Source: an uncultured Bradyrhizobium sp.
GTDB taxonomy: Bacteria; Pseudomonadota; Alphaproteobacteria; Rhizobiales; Xanthobacteraceae
Length of the DNA: 64,000 nucleotides
Reading direction: 5' to 3'
NCBI RefSeq assembly: GCF_936928535.1
Contig: NZ_CAKZHY010000052.1
Location: 5,001-69,000 of the forward strand
In this document: one piece after another, positions 32,695 to 41,872 of the stretch
Numbering within the stretch: the stretch's first letter is position 1
How the letters are laid out: the number at the start of each line of letters is the position of its first letter
Program-made: the position numbers and the translations under genes
The notes under the pieces: model-generated
What the model was told of the DNA's origin: nothing
Databases searched by the model: none
The model's input: only the letters and a program-made list of their open reading frames with translations

Positions 32695-34569
32695 ATGATG
32701 ACGTCCGATACGGCCACGCATACGCAGCCTTTCCAAGCCGAGGTTTCCGAGCTGCTGCACCTGATGGTGCATTCCGTTTACTCGGAGACCGACATCTTCC
32801 TGCGCGAGCTCGTCTCCAACGCCTCGGATGCCTGTGACAAGCTGCGCTATGAAGCGATCGCCAATCCGGCGCTGCTGGGCGAGGGGGATGCGCTCAAGAT
32901 CCGCATTATCCCGAACAAGGCGGCCGCAACGCTGACCATTGCCGACAACGGCATCGGCATGGAGCGGCAGGAGCTGATAGACCATCTCGGCACCATCGCC
33001 CGCTCCGGCACCAAGGCGTTCGTGTCGAAACTAAAAGAGGCCAAGGACGGCCTCGGCCTGATCGGCCAGTTCGGCGTCGGTTTCTATTCCGCCTTCATGG
33101 TCGCCGAGAAGATCGTCGTGCTCAGCCGCCGCGCCGGCGAGAGCGACGTCTGGACCTGGTCTTCGTCAGGCGGCTCCGGCTTCGAGATCGCGCGCGCCAG
33201 CGACGAGGAGGCGGCGCGTGTGAAGCGTGGCACCGAGATCGTCCTGCACCTGAAGGACGACGCCAAGAAATATCTCGAAACATACGAGATCGAGCGCATC
33301 GTCAGCGCCTATTCGGACAACATCCTGTTTCCGATCGAGCTGGCGCCGGAAGAAGGCGAGCCGCGCCAGATCAATTCGGCGAGCGCGCTGTGGCAGCGCT
33401 CGAAATCCGAGCTGACGCCTGAGGACTACAAGAAGGCCTATCAGCAGATCGCGTCCGCCTTCGACGATCCCGCGATGACGCTGCACTACCGCGCGGAAGG
33501 GCGTTACTCCTATGCCGTGCTGCTGTTTGCGCCCTCGACCAAGCCGTTCGACCTGTTCGAGCCGAACCGGAAGGGCCGCGTCAAGCTCTATGTCCGCCGC
33601 GTCTTCATCACGGATGATGCCGACCTCTTGCCCGGCTATCTGCGCTTCATCCGCGGCGTCGTCGACAGCGAGGATCTCCCGCTCAACATCTCGCGCGAGA
33701 TGCTGCAGAACAATCCGCAGCTGGCGCAGATCCGCAAAGCCGTGGCGACCCGCGTCGTCAACGAGCTCGAAAGCCTCGCCGAGAAGGACGCGGAGAATTT
33801 CGCAAAGATCTGGGAGGCCTTCGGTGCGGTGCTGAAAGAGGGCATCTACGAGGATTTCGAGCGTCGCGAGAAGCTGCTGGCGCTGTCGCGCTTCACCACC
33901 ACGACAGGCGAGAAGCGCGCGCTCAAGGACGTCGTCGCCGATTTCAAGCCGAACCAGGCCGAGATCTATTATCTCGTCGGTGACAGCATCGAGCGGCTGA
34001 AGTCCAGCCCGCGGCTGGAGGCCGCGACCGCACGCGGCATTGAGGTGCTGCTGCTGTCCGATCCGGTCGATGCGTTCTGGACCTCAATGCCATCAGAGTT
34101 TGAGGGCAAGCCGCTGAAGTCGTTGAGCCAGGGCGATCTCAATCTCGATCTGATCCCCCGCGTCGACGACAAGGACGAGGCGAAGAAGGACGAGCCCGCC
34201 GCGGATGAGGCCGCCACCATCGCGGTGATCAAGGCGGCGCTTGGCGAGCGCGTCAGCGATGTCAAGGCCTCGACCCGCCTGACCAGCTCGGCCTCGTGCC
34301 TCGTCGCCGACAGCCAGGGCCCGAGCCGCGAGCTCGAGCGCATCCTGGCGCAGCAGAACCGCGGCATGCGTACCAAGCCGATCCTGGAGATCAATCTCCG
34401 CCACCCCATGGTCACGGCGATTACCAGGGCCCAGGCCGGCTCCACGACGGTCGACGACCTCAGCCTGCTCCTGCTCGAACAGGCGCAGATCTTGGATGGC
34501 GAGTTGCCGGAAGATCCGGCCGCGTTTGCGGCAAGGTTGAACCGGCTGGTGTTGCAGGGGCTGGGTTGA
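32695..34569 (+). CDS. htpG: Hsp90 chaperone HtpG
   Basis: 624 residues, the usual HtpG length. The N-terminal ATPase domain has [34 protein letters not shown] and [14 protein letters not shown], which form the Bergerat nucleotide pocket. The middle domain has the [14 protein letters not shown] segment ([15 protein letters not shown]) and the C-terminal dimerisation domain follows. It is an ATP-dependent cytosolic chaperone. Starts at 32695 and 32698 are equivalent. A possible heat-shock promoter lies upstream. Confidence 0.96.
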   Translation: MMTSDTATHTQPFQAEVSELLHLMVHSVYSETDIFLRELVSNASDACDKLRYEAIANPALLGEGDALKIRIIPNKAAATLTIADNGIGMERQELIDHLGTIARSGTKAFVSKLKEAKDGLGLIGQFGVGFYSAFMVAEKIVVLSRRAGESDVWTWSSSGGSGFEIARASDEEAARVKRGTEIVLHLKDDAKKYLETYEIERIVSAYSDNILFPIELAPEEGEPRQINSASALWQRSKSELTPEDYKKAYQQIASAFDDPAMTLHYRAEGRYSYAVLLFAPSTKPFDLFEPNRKGRVKLYVRRVFITDDADLLPGYLRFIRGVVDSEDLPLNISREMLQNNPQLAQIRKAVATRVVNELESLAEKDAENFAKIWEAFGAVLKEGIYEDFERREKLLALSRFTTTTGEKRALKDVVADFKPNQAEIYYLVGDSIERLKSSPRLEAATARGIEVLLLSDPVDAFWTSMPSEFEGKPLKSLSQGDLNLDLIPRVDDKDEAKKDEPAADEAATIAVIKAALGERVSDVKASTRLTSSASCLVADSQGPSRELERILAQQNRGMRTKPILEINLRHPMVTAITRAQAGSTTVDDLSLLLLEQAQILDGELPEDPAAFAARLNRLVLQGLG

Positions 34570-34580
34570 CGCGAGCCGGC

Positions 34581-37500
34581 CTACTCCGCCGCATCCTTCT
34601 GTTCTTCGCCCTCTTCCTCCACGCTTGGCTTGCTCTCCATCCAGCGTGACAGCGTGTTGGAGAGGCGGTCGAGGTAGAGGTAGACGACCGGCGTCGTGAA
34701 CAGGGTCAGCGCCTGGCTGACGATGAGGCCGCCGACCATGGCGTAGCCGAGCGGTTGGCGGATCTCGGCACCCGTGCCGGTGCCGAGCATCAGCGGTACG
34801 CCGCCGAGCAACGCCGCCATTGTCGTCATCATGATGGGCCGGAAACGCAGCAGCGCCGCCTGCCGGATCGATTGCTCCGGCGTCAGGTGCTGCTCGCGCT
34901 CCGCGACGATGGCGAAATCGACCATCATGATGCCGTTCTTCTTGACGATGCCGATCAGGAGGATGACCCCGATCAGGGCGATCAGGCTGAAATCGAAGCC
35001 TGATATCATCAGGATCGCGATTGCACCGACGCCGGCCGATGGCAACGTGGACAGGATGGTCAGCGGATGGATGTAGCTCTCGTAGAGCACGCCCAGCACC
35101 AGATAGACCACGACGAGCGCCGCGAGGATCAGCATCGGCACGGTGCCCAGCGATTGCTGGAACGCCTGGGCCGTCCCCTGAAAGCTCATCGACAGCGTCG
35201 GTGGCGCGCCCATCTCGCTCACCGCGCGCATGACGGCCGCGGTTGCCTGTCCGAGCGCAACGCCCTCGGCAAGGTTGAAGCTGATCGTCACCGCCGGAAA
35301 CTGGCTCTGATGTGCGATCGCAAGCGGCCGCACCGGCTCGTTGTTCCATTTGCAGATGACCGAGAGCGGAACCTCGCCGCCGGTCAGCGGCGAGGTGATG
35401 TAGAGCTTGTTGAGCGTGTCGAGCTTGCCTTGCAGCGCAGGCGTGATCTCGAGCACCACGTGATAGCTGTTGGTCTGCGTGAAATACTGCGCCACCTGGC
35501 GCTGGCCGAACGCGTCGTAGAGCGTGTCGTCGATCAACTGCGGTTGGATGCCGTAGCGTGCCGCCGTGTCGCGATTGATCGTGAGCTGAAGCGTGGTGCC
35601 TTCGGTCTGCTGGTCGGTGGCGACATCATGAAGCTCCGGCAGGCCCTTCATGTGCATCAGGATTTTCGGCGCCCAGCTGTTCAACTCGGACAGATTGGCG
35701 TCCTGGAGCGTGAATTCGAACTGGGTGCGGGTGGCACGGCCGCCGAGACGCACGTCTTGTGAGGCCTGCATATAGAGGCGCGCGCCCTCGACCTTGGCGA
35801 GCTTTGGTCGCAGTCGCGCGATGATCTGTTGCGCATTGGCATCGCGTTCCCCGATCGGCTTCAGCGTAACATACATGCGCCCCGAATTCAGCGCCGTGCC
35901 GCCTCCGCCGATGAACATCGCGATGGAATCGACGGCAGGGTCGGCCTGCACGATGGCATTGAGCTCCTCCTGCCGCCGCTTCATCTCGGCGAAGGAGATG
36001 TCCTGGGGCATCTCCGAGACAGCGGTGAGAAAGCCATTGTCCTGCTGCGGGAAGAAGCCCTTCGGGATCAGGACGAACAGCAGCCCCGACAGGGCGACGG
36101 TGGCGAAGAAGATGCAGAGCGTGACGAGGCTGTGCCGCAACGCGAGGTCGAGCCCGCGCTCATAGGCGCCGAGCAGCCGCTCGAACAGCCGCTCGCTCCA
36201 TTGGTAGAAGCGGCCGTGGCGGGCTTCGTGATCGGAGCGCAGGAAGCGCGATGCCATCATCGGCGTCAGGCTCAGCGAGACCACGAGCGAGACGAAGATC
36301 GCCATCGACAGCGTCACCGCGAATTCGCGGAACAGCCGTCCGATGATGCCGCCCATCAGCAGCAGCGGGATCAGCACGGCGATCAGGGAGATGCTGATGG
36401 AGACGATGGTGAAGCCGATCTCGGCTGCGCCCTTGTAGGCGGCGGTGACCGGGTTCTCGCCGCGCTCGACATAGCGCGTGATGTTCTCCAGCATCACGAT
36501 GGCGTCGTCGACCACGAAGCCGACCGCGATGGTCAGCGCCATCAGCGAGAGATTGTCCAGCGAATAGCCGAACACCCACATCAGCGAGCAGGCGCCGAGC
36601 AGCGCCAGCGGCACGGTGATGCTCGGGATGATCGTGGCCCAGAAGCTGCGCAGGAAGATGAAGATCACCATCACCACCAGCACGATGGTGATCATGAGCG
36701 TGATCTGCACGTCGTCGACCGCAGCGCGGATGGTGATGGTGCGGTCGCTGATGATCTTGATCTTGATCGCGGGCGGGATCGCTCCGATCAGCCGCGGCAG
36801 CTTCTCCTTGATGCGATTGACCGTCTCGATGACGTTGGCGCCGGGTTGCTTGAAGATGACGAGGAACACGCCACGCTTGCCGTCCGCCCACGCCGCGGTC
36901 TTCATGTCCTCCGGTCCCGACACCGCTTCACCGATGTCGCGAATCCGCAAAGGCGCGCCGTTGCGATAGGCGATAATCACATCCTGCCACTGCGCGGCCT
37001 CGAGCAACTGGTCGTTGGCGTAGACAGTATAGGCGCGCCTGATGCCATCGATATTGCCCTTTGGGCTGTCCGTGGTCGCGATCGCGATCTGGCTGCGCAC
37101 GTCCTCCAAGGACAGCCCCTTGGCGACCAGCTTGGCGGGATCGATCTGGATGCGCACCGCGGGCTTCTGCTGGCCGCCGACAAACACCTGCGCGACGCCG
37201 GGAATTTGGCTGAGCTGCTGCGCGAGCTGGGCGTCGGTGCGGTCGCTGACGGTGGTGAGAGGCAGCGTCTCCGAGGTTGCCGACAGGATCATGATCGGCG
37301 AATCGGCAGGGTTCACCTTCCGGTAGTTCGGCGGCGAAGGCAGGTTCTTCGGCAATTGGCCGCTTGCTGCGTTGATTGCCGCCTGCACGTCGTTGGCCGC
37401 GGCGTCGATCAGCCGGTTGAGATCGAACTGGATGGTGATCGATGCCGAGCCGAGCGAGCTCGTCGAGGTCATCTGCGTGATGCCGGGGATTTGCGCGAGC

Positions 37501-37715
37501 TGGCGCTCGAGCGGCTGCGCCACGGAGGAAGCCATGGTCTCGGGGCTGCCGCCCGGCAGCGAGGCGGACACCTGGATCGTCGGAAAGTCGACCTGCGGCA
37601 GCGGCGCAACCGGTAGTAGCGGATAGGCTACGAGGCCTACGAACAGAATGCCGGCCATCAGTAGCGAGGTGCCGATCGGATAGCGGATGAAGGGAGATGA
37701 GAAGCTCTTTTGCAT
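34581..37715 (-). CDS. RND efflux permease (MdtB/MdtC-like)
   Basis: 1044 residues with 12 membrane helices and two large periplasmic loops. TM1 is followed by LPQVDFPTIQVSASLPGGSPETMASSVAQPLE. The proton-relay Asp pair is in GFVVDDAIVMLENITRY on TM4, and GFFPQQDNGF is typical of MdtB/MdtC. No adaptor (membrane fusion) or outer membrane gene is next to it, so it must use partners encoded elsewhere. The start at 37715 removes 19 residues of the longer frame and gives a normal N-terminus (MQKSFSSPFIRYPIGTSLLM). It ends 12 bp from htpG in convergent orientation. Confidence 0.92.
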   Translation of the reverse strand: MQKSFSSPFIRYPIGTSLLMAGILFVGLVAYPLLPVAPLPQVDFPTIQVSASLPGGSPETMASSVAQPLERQLAQIPGITQMTSTSSLGSASITIQFDLNRLIDAAANDVQAAINAASGQLPKNLPSPPNYRKVNPADSPIMILSATSETLPLTTVSDRTDAQLAQQLSQIPGVAQVFVGGQQKPAVRIQIDPAKLVAKGLSLEDVRSQIAIATTDSPKGNIDGIRRAYTVYANDQLLEAAQWQDVIIAYRNGAPLRIRDIGEAVSGPEDMKTAAWADGKRGVFLVIFKQPGANVIETVNRIKEKLPRLIGAIPPAIKIKIISDRTITIRAAVDDVQITLMITIVLVVMVIFIFLRSFWATIIPSITVPLALLGACSLMWVFGYSLDNLSLMALTIAVGFVVDDAIVMLENITRYVERGENPVTAAYKGAAEIGFTIVSISISLIAVLIPLLLMGGIIGRLFREFAVTLSMAIFVSLVVSLSLTPMMASRFLRSDHEARHGRFYQWSERLFERLLGAYERGLDLALRHSLVTLCIFFATVALSGLLFVLIPKGFFPQQDNGFLTAVSEMPQDISFAEMKRRQEELNAIVQADPAVDSIAMFIGGGGTALNSGRMYVTLKPIGERDANAQQIIARLRPKLAKVEGARLYMQASQDVRLGGRATRTQFEFTLQDANLSELNSWAPKILMHMKGLPELHDVATDQQTEGTTLQLTINRDTAARYGIQPQLIDDTLYDAFGQRQVAQYFTQTNSYHVVLEITPALQGKLDTLNKLYITSPLTGGEVPLSVICKWNNEPVRPLAIAHQSQFPAVTISFNLAEGVALGQATAAVMRAVSEMGAPPTLSMSFQGTAQAFQQSLGTVPMLILAALVVVYLVLGVLYESYIHPLTILSTLPSAGVGAIAILMISGFDFSLIALIGVILLIGIVKKNGIMMVDFAIVAEREQHLTPEQSIRQAALLRFRPIMMTTMAALLGGVPLMLGTGTGAEIRQPLGYAMVGGLIVSQALTLFTTPVVYLYLDRLSNTLSRWMESKPSVEEEGEEQKDAAE

Positions 37716-38144
37716 GCCCCGGGACCACGGATCGGCCAGCGCATCTTCTCGCCGCGCACGGCAGAGCCGCACTCGATAAGCCCGAGCGCGAATGTGCGTT
37801 TCCTTCAGCCGATATGTTTGTTGATTGCCCTGGATCGTCGTCGGTCCGGGGCCGGCGTTGTGGTCGAAAGACTAGTCTGTTCGCCCGGGGCCCGTGAACG
37901 GATTCCTGCGCCGGGGAATTGCGACCTTTGTCGAAGAACGGTCGTATCGAGATATGCGTGCAATGCAGGCGCAGCCGCAGAGCGCTTGCGCGGTTCCGGA
38001 TCGTTACGGCGCTGCGCCCCGCTGTTTTTGCTGCTTCTCACAAACAGGAGAGGTATAAGCCGCGAAGGTCGCTTGTTTCGCGCCACTGTGCCATATCGAA
38101 ATGGCATAACACCTGCCGTTGTTACCGATTCGAGGAAACGTCCG
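37716..38144. other. Divergent intergenic region, no gene seen
   Basis: These 429 bases separate the leftward RND pump gene and the rightward DUF3551 gene. I see no convincing gene. A perfect inverted repeat (TGCCAT, six bases, ATGGCA) lies at 38089-38106, 39 bp before the DUF3551 start, and may be an operator. Translations across the region lack homologous features. Confidence 0.5.
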
Positions 38145-38420
38145 ATGCGTCTCGCTCTCCTGACCCTCACCGCGATTTCCACGCTGTTCGTCGCGGCAGA
38201 TGCCAGCGCCCAGACCTATGATCCGCACTATCCGGTGTGCATGCACGTTTACGCGGGGGGCGGCAGGAGTGGCGGCGGCAACAACTGGTTCGACTGCTCG
38301 TTCACGTCGCTGGAGCAGTGCCGCGCAACAGCGTCAGGTCTCGCAGCCACCTGTGACGTCAATCCCTACTACGCTTTCAACGAGCCGCAGCCCCGCAAGC
38401 GTCACAAGAAGGTGTACTGA
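38145..38420 (+). CDS. DUF3551 small secreted protein
   Basis: 91 residues. A signal peptide (about residues 1-22, ending DASAQ) is followed by a Cys-containing domain with HYPVCMHVYAGG, NNWFDCSFTSLEQCRATASG and CDVNPYYAF. This pattern matches DUF3551, a family abundant in Bradyrhizobium with unknown function; the Cys residues probably form disulfides in the periplasm. GAGGAA lies upstream of the ATG. The longer frame from 37710 reads through the intergenic region and is not used. Confidence 0.8.
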   Translation: MRLALLTLTAISTLFVAADASAQTYDPHYPVCMHVYAGGGRSGGGNNWFDCSFTSLEQCRATASGLAATCDVNPYYAFNEPQPRKRHKKVY

Positions 38421-38421
38421 T

Positions 38422-38453
38422 CGCCGGTGGTACGTCTCCCGGCGTGCTCTTTT
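38422..38453 (+). terminator. Rho-independent terminator after DUF3551 gene
   Basis: CGCCGG and CCGGCG arms with an 11-base loop are followed closely by a CTCTTTT stretch. It lies directly after the DUF3551 stop and before the convergent Bug gene. Confidence 0.6.
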
Positions 38454-38470
38454 CGCGCGGGAGCCGCAGG

Positions 38471-39451
38471 TTATTCCTTCTTGATTCCCGATAGCTCCAC
38501 CACCTTGCGCCAGCGCTCGGTCTCCGCGGTGAGCATGGTACTGAACTCGCCGGCATTGCCATGCAGCGGGATCGCGCCGAGCTCGGCGATGCGGGCCTTG
38601 ATCTCCGCGTCGGACAAGGCCGCGTCGACCTCGCGATTGAGCAGATCGATGATTTCGCGCGGCGTGTCGTGAGGCGCGCCGACGCCGTAAAAGGACGATG
38701 TCTCATAGCCCGCAAGCGTGTCCGCGATCGGCGGCACGTCGGCCAGGATCTCCGAACGCTCGCGCGTGGTGACGCCGAGCGCACGCAGCTTGCCCGCCCG
38801 CACCAGCTCGAAGGACGAGGTGACGTTGTCGAACATGCCCTGGATCTGGCCGCTCATCACGTCGGTCAGGCCCGGTGCGGAACCGCGATACGGCACGTGC
38901 GTAAACTGCACGCCGGCCATCGACTTGAACAGTTCGCCGGAGAGGTGCAACGACGTGCCGATGCCGGAGGACGCGATCGACATCTTGCCGGGATTTGCCT
39001 TGGCATAGGCGATGAAGTCGGCGACGCTTCTGACCGGCAGATCATTGCTGACGACCAGCACCAACGGAATGCGTGCGACGCCGGCGACCGGTGCGATGCC
39101 CTTGGCAAAATCATAGGGCAGGGCCGGATCGAATGAGGCGTTGATCGCGTTTGCGGTCGAGGTCAGCAGCAGCGTGTATCCGTCCGGTGCCGAGGTGATC
39201 ACGGCCTGCGTTCCGATATTGCTACCGGCCCCCGGCTTGTTCTCGACCACAAAAGTTTGCCCGAGCCGGTCGGACAGCCGCTGGCAGATCAGCCGTGACA
39301 GCACATCGGTGGCCCCGCCCGGTGCGTAAGGGACCACCCATTTCACGTTGCGCGAGGGATAGGATGGGTTGCCGATCGCAAAGGCGAGCGGTGCGGCAAG
39401 CGCGGCTGCGGCGCATGCGGCAGTCTGAACGAAACGTCGCCTGCTGATCAT
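38471..39451 (-). CDS. Bug/TctC-family tripartite tricarboxylate-type binding protein
   Basis: 326 residues. The N-terminus ISRRRFVQTAACAAAALAAP is a Tat-type signal. The mature protein has the Bug-family features NVKWVVPYAPGGATDVLSRL, VVENKPGAGSNIGTQAV and GVGAPHDTPREIIDLLNREV. Such proteins bind small carboxylates or amides for TctAB transporters. No TctA or TctB gene is adjacent, so it is an orphan binding protein, as is common for this family. The start at 39451 is the one that places the Arg-Arg motif at the N-terminus; the longer frame from 39529 is not needed. Confidence 0.88.
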   Translation of the reverse strand: MISRRRFVQTAACAAAALAAPLAFAIGNPSYPSRNVKWVVPYAPGGATDVLSRLICQRLSDRLGQTFVVENKPGAGSNIGTQAVITSAPDGYTLLLTSTANAINASFDPALPYDFAKGIAPVAGVARIPLVLVVSNDLPVRSVADFIAYAKANPGKMSIASSGIGTSLHLSGELFKSMAGVQFTHVPYRGSAPGLTDVMSGQIQGMFDNVTSSFELVRAGKLRALGVTTRERSEILADVPPIADTLAGYETSSFYGVGAPHDTPREIIDLLNREVDAALSDAEIKARIAELGAIPLHGNAGEFSTMLTAETERWRKVVELSGIKKE

Positions 39452-39660
39452 CGTGGCCTCCAGTTCATCGCGCGCGCGGCGCGTCCGAATGACTGGACTT
39501 GCTATCGCAAGAATTGCGCCAGGCCGCACGCCGATCCCGCTGACTTGGTAAAGGATGATCGCGGTTAATCGAGAGCTAACCGAGTTTTACCTTGTCTCTT
39601 AACACCTGGGCAAAGTGCGCGGGCTAAGCTTGCGGGAACAAGCGGATACCGCCCGAAAGA

Positions 39661-41475
39661 ATGAACGGCATGACCACTGGCGTCATCGAGCAAGCCAAGG
39701 CCGCGCGTGCGCCTTCGGCCTCAAAGATCTGGCTGAAGGCGATCGAGCTGACCGCGCGGATCGAGACGCTGCCCGGCCGGCTGTTCGCTGACGTCGTCGA
39801 CGATTGGGCGCGGCGCCAGCCCGACCGGCTCGCACTGGTCACGGACGATGCCGCGCTCGACTATGACGGTCTGTCGAAGCGCATCAATTGCTATGCGCGG
39901 TGGGCGCGCTCGGTGGGCGTCGTCAAGGGCGACACAGTCGGCCTGATCATGCCAAATGGCATTGACTACGTCGCAGCCTGGCTTGGCATCAGCCGCGTCG
40001 GCGGCGTGGTGGCTCTGCTGAACACCAAGCTCGTCGGCCGGTCGCTCGCGCATTGCATCGATGTGGCAAAACCCACCCATCTCATCGTCGCACACGCGTT
40101 GACGGAGACGCTGGACAGCGCAACGCCGCATCTGAAGACCGAGACAAAGATCTGGACCCATGGCGACGCCCGCAGCGAGCGGGCGATCGATGTCGCCCTC
40201 GCTGCGCTCGATGACGGGCCGCTGTTGCCGGAGGAGCATGGCGACGTCACCATCGATGACCGCGCGCTGCTGATCTACACCTCGGGCACGACCGGCCTGC
40301 CGAAGGCCGCCAGCATCAGCCATCGCCGCATCCTCAATTGGGGCTTCTGGTTCGCCGGCCTCACTGGGGCGACGCCGCAGGACAGGCTCTATGACTGCCT
40401 GCCGCTGTTCCATTCGGTCGGCGGCATCGTGGCGCCCTGCAGCATGCTGGCCGCCGGCGGATCGGTGGTGATCGCGGAAAAGTTTTCGGCCTCGAACTTC
40501 TGGCCCGACATTGTCAGGCACGATTGTACGCTGTTTCAATATATCGGCGAGCTCTGCCGCTATTTGCTCAAGGCGCCGCCGTCGGAATACGAGAACCGCC
40601 ATCGCCTGCGACTGGTCTGCGGCAACGGCCTGCGCGGCGATATCTGGGAGGATTTCCAGAGCCGTTTCGCCATTCCGCGCATCCTCGAATTCTATGCCGC
40701 GACCGAAGGCAATTTCTCGCTGTTCAACGTCGAGGGCCAGCCGGGCGCCATCGGCCGCATCCCGCCGCTGCTTGCGCATCGCTTTCCGGCAAGCCTCGTC
40801 AAGCTTGACCCCGACAGCGGAGCGCCGTTGCGCAATGACGAGGGATTCTGCATCGCCTGCGCCCGCGGCGAGGCCGGCGAGGCGATTGGCCGCATCGGCA
40901 AGGCCGAGGAGGGGGGCGGCCGCTTCGAGGGCTATACCGATGCGGGCGAGACCGAGAAGAAGATCTTGCGCGACGTCTTCGCCAGGGGTGACGCCTGGTT
41001 CCGCACCGGCGATCTGATGCGGCTCGATGACAAGGGATTTTTCCATTTCGTAGATCGCATCGGCGACACCTTCCGCTGGAAGGGCGAGAACGTCGCGACA
41101 TCGGAGGTCAATGACGCCGTGCGCGATTTCACTGGCGTGGTCGATGCCACGACCTATGGCGTCGGCATTCCCGGCACTGACGGCCGTGCCGGCATGAGCG
41201 CAATCGTGGTTAACGAGGGCTTTGACATCGAAGCGCTGCCGGCTCATCTCGCTCAGCGTCTGCCGGCCTATGCTCGCCCGGTTTTCATCCGCATCTCGCG
41301 CGAGCTCGATGCGACCGAGACCTTCAAGCAGAAGAAGAGCGACCTTGCGCGCGAAGGGTTTGACCCCGCCGCGATCGCCGAGCCGCTGTTCGTGCTGGAG
41401 CCGAAATCCGGCGCGTATGTCGCGCTCGATTCAGGTCATTTTGCGCAGATCGTCGACGGTACGATCAGACTGTAG
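39661..41475 (+). CDS. FATP-like (very-)long-chain acyl-CoA synthetase
   Basis: 604 residues of the ANL superfamily, closest in pattern to the fatty acid transport protein/very-long-chain acyl-CoA synthetase group. A3 is LLIYTSGTTGLPKAA, followed by YDCLPLFHSVGGIVAP. A5 is EFYAATEGNFSLFN, and FRTGDLMRLDDKGFFHFVDRIGDTFRWKGENVAT is the FATP signature. It activates fatty acids with ATP and CoA. A downstream ACP, second ligase and SDR on the same strand suggest that it supplies or recycles an acyl group in that small pathway. The ATG at 39661 is preceded by a weak purine-rich site; 39670 is possible. Confidence 0.88.
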   Translation: MNGMTTGVIEQAKAARAPSASKIWLKAIELTARIETLPGRLFADVVDDWARRQPDRLALVTDDAALDYDGLSKRINCYARWARSVGVVKGDTVGLIMPNGIDYVAAWLGISRVGGVVALLNTKLVGRSLAHCIDVAKPTHLIVAHALTETLDSATPHLKTETKIWTHGDARSERAIDVALAALDDGPLLPEEHGDVTIDDRALLIYTSGTTGLPKAASISHRRILNWGFWFAGLTGATPQDRLYDCLPLFHSVGGIVAPCSMLAAGGSVVIAEKFSASNFWPDIVRHDCTLFQYIGELCRYLLKAPPSEYENRHRLRLVCGNGLRGDIWEDFQSRFAIPRILEFYAATEGNFSLFNVEGQPGAIGRIPPLLAHRFPASLVKLDPDSGAPLRNDEGFCIACARGEAGEAIGRIGKAEEGGGRFEGYTDAGETEKKILRDVFARGDAWFRTGDLMRLDDKGFFHFVDRIGDTFRWKGENVATSEVNDAVRDFTGVVDATTYGVGIPGTDGRAGMSAIVVNEGFDIEALPAHLAQRLPAYARPVFIRISRELDATETFKQKKSDLAREGFDPAAIAEPLFVLEPKSGAYVALDSGHFAQIVDGTIRL

Positions 41476-41626
41476 CCGCAGCAAAATCGGCAGATAGGTC
41501 CAATTTTATCTGAATTGTCCAAGAGGCCATTTACTTCTGTCGGGTAAACAGACGCCCATGGGAGGCGGTCATCAAGAGCCGCCGCAAGACATACAGTCGA
41601 TTAACTAACGAAGAGGCGAGCCAGCC

Positions 41627-41872
41627 ATGTCGGTACGGTCCAAGGTCATCGAGGCGATCCAGCAGATCGCCAAGGAACAGAACGTCACGCTTCCCGCGCT
41701 CACGGACGATCTGTCCCTGCATGAGACGGGTTTCGACTCGCTTGCCTTCGCGATCCTTGTCGCCCGTCTCGAGGACGAGACCGGCGTCGACCCCTTCACC
41801 ATTTCCGAGGACGCCGCGTTCCCCGCTACCGTGGGTGATTTCGTGCGGGCCTACGAAAATGTCCCCGCGTGA
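41627..41872 (+). CDS. Acyl carrier protein
   Basis: 81 residues. The phosphopantetheine attachment Ser38 lies in ETGFDSLAFAILVARLED, a typical ACP/PCP helix-2 motif. The domain is a stand-alone carrier, distinct from a housekeeping AcpP by its sequence around the DSL site. Its 3' end overlaps the next ligase gene by 14 bp, so the carrier and its ligase are translationally coupled. It probably holds the acid loaded by that ligase. The gap before it is AT-rich. Confidence 0.9.
   Translation: MSVRSKVIEAIQQIAKEQNVTLPALTDDLSLHETGFDSLAFAILVARLEDETGVDPFTISEDAAFPATVGDFVRAYENVPA

Noticed and set aside
35829..37616. A 595-codon open frame on the + strand across the RND pump gene
   Set aside because: It is antisense to a recognised RND permease, and its translation is an arginine-, histidine- and aspartate-rich low-complexity product typical of GC-rich shadow frames.
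39721..41247. A 508-codon open frame on the - strand across the FATP-like ligase gene
   Set aside because: The + strand encodes all ANL ligase motifs in order. The antisense product is compositionally biased and has no motif.
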